Positions 7,422 through 13,381 of a DNA stretch of 13,381 nucleotides are shown piece by piece. This DNA is from Bacillota bacterium (GTDB lineage Bacteria; Bacillota_E; RBS10-35; JAJYVN01). The position numbers were made by a program, and so were the translations under genes. The stretch spans positions 1 through 13,381 of the forward strand of contig JAJZWQ010000087.1 of the NCBI GenBank assembly GCA_021846605.1, written 5' to 3'. The notes below the pieces were generated by a model. It worked only from the letters and a program-made list of their open reading frames with translations. It searched no databases and was not told the origin of the DNA. Positions within the stretch are counted from its first letter, which is position 1. Each line of letters starts with the position of its first letter.

Positions 7422-7922
7422 TTGGCCGATGGTGCAGGCGAGAGGACAGGGCGCAAGGCCGAACGCCAGGCATGCATCCTGCATCTGGTCACCGAACGGC
7501 GTATCGAGACCCAGGAGGAATTGGCGGCGGCCCTGGAGCGCGCGGGGTTCGAGGTTACACAGGCCACCGTTAGCCGGGACATCCGCGAACTGGGGCTGGT
7601 GAAGCTCCCCGCCGCCCACGGGCGGGCGGGCTACGCCGCTCCGGGAGCGCCGCCGGCCTGGGGTGCCCTCAGCGAGCGCATGCTGCGCCTGTTCCGTGAG
7701 TGCGTGCTCGCTGTGGACTGGACCGAAGCGCTGGTGGTGCTCTCCACCCTACCGGCCACGGCGATGGGTGTGGCCGAGGCGATCGACGGCATGGGCGCGC
7801 CGGAGGTAATCGGTACGCTGGCCGGGGAGCGGACGGTGTTCGTGGCCGTCAAGCCGAAAGGCGCCGTACCCGCGTTTGTCGCGCGCCTGCGCGAGCTTTT
7901 GGGCTCCGGCGCCAAGGACTAA
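7422..7922 (+). CDS. argR: ArgR/AhrC-family arginine repressor, altered effector site
   Basis: This hexameric transcription factor normally senses L-arginine and controls arginine synthesis and breakdown. The N-terminal winged helix-turn-helix is clear: TQEELAAALERAGFEVTQAT then VSRDIRELGLVKLP (residues 30-63), including the conserved Ser-Arg of the recognition helix. The C-terminal oligomerisation and arginine-binding domain covers about 85-160. Its key motif, normally GTIAGDDT, reads GTLAGERT (131-138), so the two effector-binding aspartates are Glu and Arg. The usual TxPG segment is TLPATA. Length is 166 residues, slightly long because of a charged N-terminus. The start is TTG 7422, behind GGGAGGG at 7409-7415. 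It lies 24 bases after nadK and just before recN, as in B. subtilis. DNA binding looks normal; arginine response is doubtful. Confidence 0.88.
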   Translation: MADGAGERTGRKAERQACILHLVTERRIETQEELAAALERAGFEVTQATVSRDIRELGLVKLPAAHGRAGYAAPGAPPAWGALSERMLRLFRECVLAVDWTEALVVLSTLPATAMGVAEAIDGMGAPEVIGTLAGERTVFVAVKPKGAVPAFVARLRELLGSGAKD

Positions 7923-7928
7923 CATCCC

Positions 7929-7933
7929 GGAGG
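7929..7933 (+). promoter_or_regulatory. Ribosome binding site deciding the recN start
   Basis: GGAGG here is seven bases before GTG 7941 but only one base before the in-frame ATG 7935. The spacing favours GTG. The resulting N-terminus VLLRLEAAELAIL matches the MLL-x-L start usual for RecN. Confidence 0.65.
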
Positions 7934-7940
7934 GATGGCC

Positions 7941-9647
7941 GTGCTCCTGAGGCTCGAGGCGGCGGAACTGGCGATCCTCGAGCGGGCCGCCGTGGAGTTC
8001 GGCCCCGGGCTGAACGTGCTCACGGGCGAGACCGGCGCGGGCAAGTCCCTGCTGCTGGACGCGCTGCAACTGGCCCTTGGCGCCCGCGGCACTCCGGATC
8101 TGATCCGCCTAGGCGCGCAGGCGCTGCGGGTGGATGCCCTGTTCGCGCCCGGCGAGGAGACAGCGCTGGCGGCGCGGCTGCGGGAACTCGAGGCCGAACC
8201 GGAGGACGGCACCCTCTTGGTGACGCGCGAGGTGGCCGCCCAGGGGCGCGGCGCCTGCCGGGTCAACGGCCGGCTCGCCACCGCCGCCATGCTGCGCGCC
8301 GTCGGCGCCGAGTTGATCGCTCTGGTCGGCCAGGGAGCCTATCACCAGTTGGCCCAGCCCAAGGCGCAGTTGGACTATCTGGACGGGTACGGGGGGCTGG
8401 CCGCCATGCGGGCGGAGGTGGCCGCCGCCTACGCCGACCTGCGGGCGGCGCAACTGGCGCACGTGCGCTTGGGTGGGGACGCGGGCACCCGCGCGCGGCG
8501 CCGGGAGGACCTGGCCGCCACCATCGCCGAGATCGACGCCCTCGAGCTCACCGCAGATGCGGAGGAGCGCCTGGAGGAGCAGCGGCGGGTGCTGGCGGCG
8601 GCCGAACGCCTCCTCTCTGCGGGCAGCCACGCCCTGGAGGCGTTACGGGAGGGGGAGGGGGCGGCGGCGGACCGCTTGGGCGAGGTGGTCCGCGAACTGG
8701 GCGCCAACGTGCGCCTGGACGCGCGCCTGGCCGACCCGCTGGCCTTGGTTGAGCAGGCCGCCATCGCCGTGGAGGAGGCGGCCCGGTCGCTTGGCGCATA
8801 CCTGGAGGGCGTCAGTGACGATCCGGGCGAGCGGGCGGCCGTCGAGGCCCGCTGGGACCGTCTGCAACGCTGCAAGCACCGCTACGGGGGCGGCGTGACG
8901 GAGTTGCTGGCCACCCGCACGCGCGCGGCGCAGGAGTTGGCGGATCTCGATGCCGCCGGTATCGAGGTTGCGCGTCTGGAACAGGAACTGGCCGACCGCG
9001 CGGGAGAGTTCGGCCGGAAGGCGGCCGCACTGGGGGCGGCCCGCTGCGCCAGTGCCGCGCGCTTGGAGGCCGAGGTGCGCCGGGCGTTGGGCGATTTGGG
9101 CATGCCCGATGCGCGCTTGGAGGTCAGGGTGACCGACCGTGAGGACTCCGAGGGCATCGTCATCGGCCAGCGCCGCTTGGCTCCGGGTCCCCTGGGCTGC
9201 CAGGCTGTGGAGTTCCAGTGGGGGGCCAATGCCGGCGAGCAGTTGGCCGCGCTGTCCCGGGCGGCCTCCGGCGGCGAACTGTCGCGGCTGCTTTTGGCAT
9301 TGCACGCGCTGCGGGCCGAGAACGTCGATGTCCCGACCCTCGTGTTCGACGAGGTCGACGCGGGGGTCGGGGGGCGGGCGGCCGCGCAGGTGGCCAGCCG
9401 TCTGCAGCTCCTCGGCCGGCGGCGGCAGGTCCTCTGCGTGACCCACCTGGCCGTTGTGGCCGCGGCGGCCGACCACCACTTCGTCGTGGACAAGCGCACC
9501 GATGGCGGCCGTACGGTGGCGGTGGTGCGCCAGGTAGAGGGGGAGGCGCGGGTGGTCGAGTTGGCGCGCATGCTGGATGGTGCGGCCAGCGCCACCTCGC
9601 TGCGGCATGCACGCGAGTTGCTGGAGCGCGCCGCCACCGCCAGCTGA
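7941..9647 (+). CDS. recN: DNA repair protein RecN
   Basis: RecN is an SMC-like ATPase that acts early in double-strand break repair on DNA in the cytosol. The 568-residue protein has the head-coil-head layout: Walker A GETGAGKS (29-36) at the N-terminus, a long Ala/Glu/Arg-rich middle (about 155-390) that looks like a coiled coil, then the ABC signature ASGGELSRLLLAL (about 442-454), Walker B LVFDEVDAGVGG (about 466-477) and the H-loop LCVTHLAVVAAAAD. Length is normal for RecN (550-570). GTG 7941 is chosen as the start because the ribosome site fits it; ATG 7935 would add two residues. It follows argR by 18 bases and precedes the DUF5317 gene by 17, so the genes are surely co-transcribed. 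No catalytic change seen. Confidence 0.94.
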   Translation: MLLRLEAAELAILERAAVEFGPGLNVLTGETGAGKSLLLDALQLALGARGTPDLIRLGAQALRVDALFAPGEETALAARLRELEAEPEDGTLLVTREVAAQGRGACRVNGRLATAAMLRAVGAELIALVGQGAYHQLAQPKAQLDYLDGYGGLAAMRAEVAAAYADLRAAQLAHVRLGGDAGTRARRREDLAATIAEIDALELTADAEERLEEQRRVLAAAERLLSAGSHALEALREGEGAAADRLGEVVRELGANVRLDARLADPLALVEQAAIAVEEAARSLGAYLEGVSDDPGERAAVEARWDRLQRCKHRYGGGVTELLATRTRAAQELADLDAAGIEVARLEQELADRAGEFGRKAAALGAARCASAARLEAEVRRALGDLGMPDARLEVRVTDREDSEGIVIGQRRLAPGPLGCQAVEFQWGANAGEQLAALSRAASGGELSRLLLALHALRAENVDVPTLVFDEVDAGVGGRAAAQVASRLQLLGRRRQVLCVTHLAVVAAAADHHFVVDKRTDGGRTVAVVRQVEGEARVVELARMLDGAASATSLRHARELLERAATAS

Positions 9648-9664
9648 GAAGGGGAGGGCACGCC

Positions 9665-10243
9665 GTGTTCTTCGTGCTGGCGGCCGCCGTGGGGGTGCTG
9701 GCCGGCTGGGCAGGACGGGGAAGCCTGGCACGCTTGGGGGAGGCGCGGGTGCGCGCCTGGCCGCTGGCGTTGGTGGCCCTGCTCGGCCACCGGCTCCTGC
9801 CCCTGCTTTGGCCGGCGGGCAGCCATCCCCTGACCACATGGCTTGTGGCCGCCGGCTACTACCTGGCCCTGGTACTTTTCGCGGCGGTCAACCTGCGTCA
9901 GTCCGGCGCCGCGTTGGTCGGCGTGGGGGCGGCGGCCAACGGCGTGGCCACGCTCTTGGCCGGTGGCCGCATGCCGGTGTGGCTGGCGGCTGCTGGACGC
10001 CTGGACGCGCAGCGCTATCTGCCCCTGGTCCACGGCCTAGTCCGCACGCATAGCGCCATGGTGCACCCCACTGGCCTGCTCTGGCTGGGAGACGTGCTGG
10101 GCCTACCGCCTCCGTTCCCGCCCACCGTCGCAAGCGGCGGCGACCTTGCGATTTTTTGCGGCGTGGCGCTATTCATCGCCACCCGCATGTGGCCGCCCGC
10201 GCGCCAAGACATAGCGCCGCCCGCACTGGGGGATCGTGCGTAA
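9665..10243 (+). CDS. DUF5317-family membrane protein
   Basis: This is a small integral membrane protein of 192 residues with unknown role. Hydrophobic segments lie at about 1-16, 30-50, 57-76, 82-99 and 158-175. The family signature, as I recall it, is an AGGRMPV segment after the fourth helix (here 99-105), then a His-rich loop (H123, H129, H134) and a GDVLGLPPPFP block before the last helix. The start is GTG 9665, seven bases after GGGGAGGG; the frame is open upstream only as an antiphase reading of recN. It sits between recN and spoIVB, which are adjacent in B. subtilis, so it may act at the membrane in the same stage of the life cycle, but nothing proves this. Confidence 0.8.
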   Translation: MFFVLAAAVGVLAGWAGRGSLARLGEARVRAWPLALVALLGHRLLPLLWPAGSHPLTTWLVAAGYYLALVLFAAVNLRQSGAALVGVGAAANGVATLLAGGRMPVWLAAAGRLDAQRYLPLVHGLVRTHSAMVHPTGLLWLGDVLGLPPPFPPTVASGGDLAIFCGVALFIATRMWPPARQDIAPPALGDRA

Positions 10244-10279
10244 GGCGGGGCCCGTCCCCGCCGAAGGGGGCGGCCTCCG

Positions 10280-11566
10280 GTGCTTGCTCGGCGGGTCCTC
10301 GGCTTGGTCGGCGCCATCGCCATCCTCGCAGCGGATTCCACGCCCGCGGCCCGGCACGCGCTCCGGGTGCCGGCCCAGGTGCAGGTGGCCGTCGGGCAGG
10401 AGCAGGGCCTGGTCCTTGATCTGCCCGGACGCCTTGCCGTACGGGCGTCCAGCCCCGGACGCTTGACGCTGGACGGCGCCCCCCTGACCGGCGCCTGGCG
10501 CCGTGTGTCCGCAGGGCGGCTGCTGCTGCTGCCCAACAGCCCGGGCACCGTCACGCTTCACCTGCGGCTCTTCGGTTTTCTTCCATGGCGGACGGTCCGC
10601 GTCGAGGCGGTCCCCAGCCCCGTCGTTGTGGTGGGCGGAGAGAGCGTGGCGGTTGCGATCCGCAGCCGGGCCCCGCTGGTCGTTGGGCTCGGGGGCCCGG
10701 AGATGCCCGGCCTGGGGAACGGACCGGCGGGCCGCGCGGGGATCCGCCGCGGCGACTACATCCTGGCGGCCAACGGCCGCCCGATCACAAGCCCATCCGC
10801 CCTCGCACAGGCCGTTCAGACGGCGGGCGCCGCGGGGGTGCCGCTGGATTTGCTCATTCTGCGCGGCGGTCGCGAACGCACCGTCACGCTGCGCCCTGAG
10901 CGGGTGGGCAGCCGCTTCCTCATCGGCTGCTGGGTTCGGGACAGCGCCACCGGCATCGGTACCCTGACCTTCCAGGGCGACGGGCGCTTTGGCGCCCTTG
11001 GCCACCCCGTGGTGGACACCACGACCAGCGTGCCGATGCTCCTGGGCGTCGGGCAACTCCTGCCCAGCCAGATCGCCGGCATCCAGCCCAGCCGGGACGG
11101 GCACCCCGGGGAAAAGGTCGGGACCCTGATTCCAGGCAGCCCGCCGTTGGGGGTTGTGCTCAAGAACACCAGCGTCGGCGTGTTCGGGCGGATCCTTGCC
11201 GAGTGGGGCAGCCTCGGTCCCGACCTCCCCATCGCCCTGGAGGATCAGGTGCACCCCGGCCCGGCGGAGATCCTCACCGTGCTGCACGGCACGACGGTGC
11301 AGGAGTATGGCGTCCGCATCGACGCGGTCTTGCCGCAGCGCCTGCCCACCTCCAAGGGGCTGGTCCTCACCGTGACCGACCCCCGGCTGTTGCAGGCGAC
11401 CGGCGGCATTGTGCAGGGGATGAGCGGTTCACCCATCATCCAGGACGGGCGCCTCGTGGGGGCGATCACCCACGTCCTCGTGGACAACCCCCATCGGGGG
11501 TATGGCGTGCTGGCCCTATGGATGGCGCAGGCCGCGGGCCTGTTGCCGGTCGCCAACGTGGAATAG
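10280..11566 (+). CDS. spoIVB: Stage IV sporulation protein B, SpoIVB peptidase (S55)
   Basis: SpoIVB is the serine peptidase made in the forespore under sigma-G. It crosses into the intermembrane space, cleaves SpoIVFA and triggers SpoIVFB to process pro-sigma-K in the mother cell. The 428 residues show an N-terminal hydrophobic segment (about 3-18) that could anchor or export it, a PDZ domain (about 130-215, with AGIRRGDYILAANGRPI) and the S55 peptidase domain (about 225-420). The triad is visible: His242 in GALGHPVVD, Asp367 in TVTDPRLL and Ser382 in QGMSGSPI. The Asp-Ser distance of 15 equals that in B. subtilis (D363/S378). The start is GTG 10280 after GAAGGGGGCGG. The window thus comes from a spore-former. 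spo0A, the usual next gene, is missing. Confidence 0.95.
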   Translation: MLARRVLGLVGAIAILAADSTPAARHALRVPAQVQVAVGQEQGLVLDLPGRLAVRASSPGRLTLDGAPLTGAWRRVSAGRLLLLPNSPGTVTLHLRLFGFLPWRTVRVEAVPSPVVVVGGESVAVAIRSRAPLVVGLGGPEMPGLGNGPAGRAGIRRGDYILAANGRPITSPSALAQAVQTAGAAGVPLDLLILRGGRERTVTLRPERVGSRFLIGCWVRDSATGIGTLTFQGDGRFGALGHPVVDTTTSVPMLLGVGQLLPSQIAGIQPSRDGHPGEKVGTLIPGSPPLGVVLKNTSVGVFGRILAEWGSLGPDLPIALEDQVHPGPAEILTVLHGTTVQEYGVRIDAVLPQRLPTSKGLVLTVTDPRLLQATGGIVQGMSGSPIIQDGRLVGAITHVLVDNPHRGYGVLALWMAQAAGLLPVANVE

Positions 11567-11567
11567 G

Positions 11568-11969
11568 TCAGGCGTGCGGTCCGGTCTGCCACAGGCGCAT
11601 CGCCAAGAGCGCGACCACGGCCGCAATCAGGGCGTAGGCGCCGGCCTCGTTGAACGTGTCCTCGCGGCGCATCATCCGCCCCAACGCCCCCTTCGGGCGC
11701 AAACCCTCCATGGCCGCCACCCCGGCCGCGGCCAGCCCGGCGTACATCAGGTGCAGGGGATCGCCCGGGTGCAAGCCCCGGGTCAGAAAGAACAGGCCGA
11801 GCAGGATCTGGAGGACCAAGAGGCCCGTCGGTAGCCGCAGGGCGCGCCAATAAGTGTCGGGCAGGGGCGCGTGGCGGCGCCAGTACACGAACGCCCAGAT
11901 GGCCAGAGCGCCGCAAATGACCAGGAAGGCTATGCCGATCACCAGGTGCAGGGTCGTCAAGACGGCCAC
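11568..11969 (-). CDS. Small four-helix membrane protein, unknown function
   Basis: I do not recognise this 133-residue protein. Four hydrophobic helices are seen at about 4-29, 44-63, 71-89 and 107-127, with short loops rich in Arg. His8 in the first helix (TLHLVIG) and His73 in the third (GDPLHLMYAG) sit in places where haem-binding membrane proteins such as COX15 or cytochrome b561 types carry ligands; that is only a guess. The start is GTG 11969 (minus strand) behind GGGAGGGGG; the frame is open further upstream to about 12089, but those residues look non-coding. Its stop is one base from the spoIVB stop on the other strand, leaving no room for a separate terminator. It follows the aldolase gene on the same strand by about 150 bases. 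Confidence 0.7.
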   Translation of the reverse strand: MAVLTTLHLVIGIAFLVICGALAIWAFVYWRRHAPLPDTYWRALRLPTGLLVLQILLGLFFLTRGLHPGDPLHLMYAGLAAAGVAAMEGLRPKGALGRMMRREDTFNEAGAYALIAAVVALLAMRLWQTGPHA

Positions 11970-12096
11970 CGCCGTCCCCCTCCCGCCAAATCTTTCCCCG
12001 GGCGGTTCTCCGGCTGACTGCGTGTCCCTGCCGGCGTTTCGCGAGGTGCCTGCCCACGACCAGGGGCGCTTCCCGGGGGAGGCCCACATGGCATAA

Positions 12097-12131
12097 GCCC
12101 CCGCCGCGCGGTGGTCCCGTCAGGCGGGGGC
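12097..12131 (-). terminator. GC-rich hairpin at the end of the aldolase gene
   Basis: GCCCCCGCC (12097-12105) and GGCGGGGGC (12123-12131) are perfect nine-base complements with a 17-base loop. Read on the minus strand the hairpin is followed by TTAT, a weak U-tract. The original TGA of the aldolase frame (12120-12122) lies in the loop, as expected of a terminator placed right at a gene end. Confidence 0.5.
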
Positions 12132-13006
12132 GGTGGGCGGCGCTCCCGATCTCCAGGCCTCCAGCGCCGCGATGTCCGCCTCTGAGGGCCCCGGCCCGCG
12201 CGCGTCCGGATGTCAGAGAGGACGCCGGCGCGTTGCAGGAGCCATTTGGCGCCGGCGGGATGCGCCGACCCCAGCACGGCATCGAGCAGCACGATCTCCC
12301 GCGCCAGGGCGCGGGCCTCCTCCGCCCGTCCGCCGACATTGGCCCGCCACAAGGCGGCCAACAGGTCCGGCCTAGCCGCGGAGGTGATCGTCATGGTTCC
12401 GCGGGCACCCAGGGCGAACGCGTCCAAAAGCAACGGGTTGTTCGCCTGAAATACGGTGGCCGATGGCGCGGCCGCGACCTTGGCCGCGATCCCGGCACGG
12501 GTGCTGGTCGTGTCCTTTACGCCCTGGATCCCGACCTCGCGGACCAGACGGCCGAAGACATCGGCCGGCAGGTGCGCCGGTTGGCACGCCGGCCACTCAT
12601 ACACCACGACGGGCACGGCCGCCCTGCGGGCCAGGCCGGCAAAATAGTCGAAGAGCGCCTCCGGCGATCCGTCGTGCTGCCGCGGTGGCACCAGCACGAC
12701 GGCGTCGACGCCGGTGGCCGACATGCGGGCGACCTCGTCCATCTGGTCGCGCGGGTCCGGACAGACGTTGGCTGTGGCGACGACGGGTACGCGGCCCTGC
12801 GCACGCCGCGCGGCCTCCCGCGCCAGCCACTCCCGTTCCGCCTCTGTCAGGGCCGCCATCTCGCTGGTGCCGCAGACGGCGAAAATGCCCTGCGGCGCAG
12901 CGGCCAGGTGGTGTTCCAAAAGCCGCGCGTACCCGGCCTCGTCGATGCGCCCCTCCGCCTCAAATGGAGTCACAAGCAAGGTAAAACTGCCTTCGAACCG
13001 CGCCAC
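12120..13006 (-). CDS. DapA/N-acetylneuraminate lyase-family aldolase, C-terminus frameshifted
   Basis: The family forms a Schiff base between a 2-keto acid, usually pyruvate, and a barrel lysine. The substrate here is unknown. The start is GTG 13006 (minus strand): ARFEGSFTLLVTPF is a typical N-terminus. Lys164 in GVKDTT is the Schiff-base lysine and Tyr136 in VVYEWP the catalytic tyrosine. The GTTGE motif reads GTSEMAAL (46-53), and the arginine of the Y-N-x-P-x-R-T-G block, which in DapA binds substrate carboxylate, is not evident, so lysine synthesis is unlikely. After residue 273 (about 12188) the frame is off by one: the other frame gives PSEADIAALEAWRSGAPPTA, a normal family tail, ending at TGA 12120-12122 inside the terminator hairpin. 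With the shift repaired the length would be about 295, the usual size. As sequenced, the frame instead runs on to 11957 with a low-complexity Arg/Pro/Gly tail. This is either a real mutation or a sequencing error. Confidence 0.82.
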
Positions 13007-13381
13007 GCCTCAGCCCCCCGGGCCTGCTATTCGGTGTCCAGGCCCAAAGCCTTGCAGGCTCCTGCCAGGGGCGCGTCCGGTTGAGCGGACAAGCGCGCGG
13101 CCCCCCAGGCGAGGGTGCATCTGGCGCGCAGGATGTGGGGAACAGTGGCGCACATGCCCGCACCCTGTGGGGCGGGACGCCGCCGGGCCTGGCGGGTGCC
13201 GGCCCCGCACTTCCGCGATGTCGCTACAGGGCACGGGGGGCGCACCCGAGAAACCGCGGGGCTGACGGTGGAAGCAGGAGGAGTCAACTACCGTCGGCTG
13301 AAGCCGATGGCTTGTCCACCTGGATCGGCGGACGTTAGGCCGGTTGACGGCGGCCCGCCGGGGTCGCGTGTAGCCACCCCG
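13007..13381. other. Region upstream of the aldolase gene, no intact gene
   Basis: I see no convincing coding frame in these 375 bases. The part next to 13006 must carry the leftward promoter of the aldolase gene, but no clear boxes are visible. The segment 13272-13315 resembles a transposon end and is listed separately. The open plus frames here may be decayed TnpB sequence, but I could not recognise motifs. Confidence 0.4.
13283..13314 (+). mobile_element. Possible right-end hairpin of an IS200/IS605-type element
   Basis: GTCAACTACC (13283-13292) leads into the hairpin CCGTCGGC-TGAA-GCCGATGG (13291-13310; eight pairs, one of them G-T), followed by CTTG. From memory, this layout (GTCAACTACC, hairpin around an AA-containing loop, then GGCTTG) is common just after tnpB in IS200/IS605-type elements, where it belongs to the guide-RNA scaffold. 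The orientation would put tnpB to the left, but none is intact there. The resemblance was not searched. Confidence 0.4.

Noticed and set aside
5964..7619. Minus-strand open frame of about 550 codons opposite nadK and the intergenic region
   Set aside because: No recognisable domains; it runs antisense to the clear NAD kinase motifs. Treated as a GC artefact.
7935..7937. ATG as the recN start
   Set aside because: It lies one base after the ribosome site, too close; GTG 7941 has correct spacing.
11957..12119. Continuation of the aldolase frame as a genuine 75-residue extra tail
   Set aside because: The tail is low complexity, runs through the terminator hairpin and overlaps the next gene's start, while the alternative frame gives a normal end.
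1..13381. CRISPR arrays, rRNA and tRNA genes
   Set aside because: No regularly spaced direct repeats and no tRNA or rRNA signatures were seen on either strand.

Overview
The window looks like a chromosomal piece of a very GC-rich, spore-forming member of the Bacillota (Firmicutes). The main evidence is an intact spoIVB (sporulation signalling peptidase) at the end of a nadK-argR-recN cluster, an arrangement typical of Bacilli and Clostridia. A ytpB-type C35 terpene synthase, also known from spore-formers, agrees with this. The base composition and heavy use of GTG/TTG starts suggest one of the high-GC lineages (Symbiobacterium-, Thermaerobacter- or Limnochordia-like), but I cannot name a genus from the sequence.

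Layout. Positions 1-640 hold no intact gene. They contain what looks like a decayed IS607-type transposon: the end of the serine recombinase and the beginning of TnpB, broken by frameshifts. A plus-strand run follows: cimA (citramalate synthase, isoleucine precursor), a GNAT acetyltransferase, folP and folC (folate synthesis; stop and start overlap as GTGA). folC runs 17 bases into the convergent ytpB-like gene on the minus strand. A 460-base divergent intergenic region with nested inverted repeats separates ytpB from a second plus-strand operon: nadK, argR, recN, a DUF5317 membrane protein and spoIVB. spoIVB ends one base before a convergent minus-strand gene for a small four-helix membrane protein. 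Upstream of that, on the same minus strand, is a DapA/N-acetylneuraminate lyase-family aldolase gene whose last codons are frameshifted; a GC-rich hairpin terminator sits at its original stop. The final 375 bases hold no intact gene but include a hairpin that resembles the right end of IS200/IS605-type elements.

How the genes work together. The first cluster supplies building blocks (branched-chain amino acid and folate). The second combines NAD(P) supply, arginine-linked regulation, DNA repair and the forespore-to-mother-cell signal of sporulation. The usual spo0A gene after spoIVB is absent.

I found no convincing new multi-gene system. The most notable points are unusual key residues in otherwise ordinary enzymes and regulators (FolC lacking the usual motif lysine, ArgR lacking the arginine-binding aspartates), the frameshifted aldolase, the broken spoIVB-spo0A neighbourhood, very tight convergent gene ends, and a near absence of ATG starts (1 of 12 genes).
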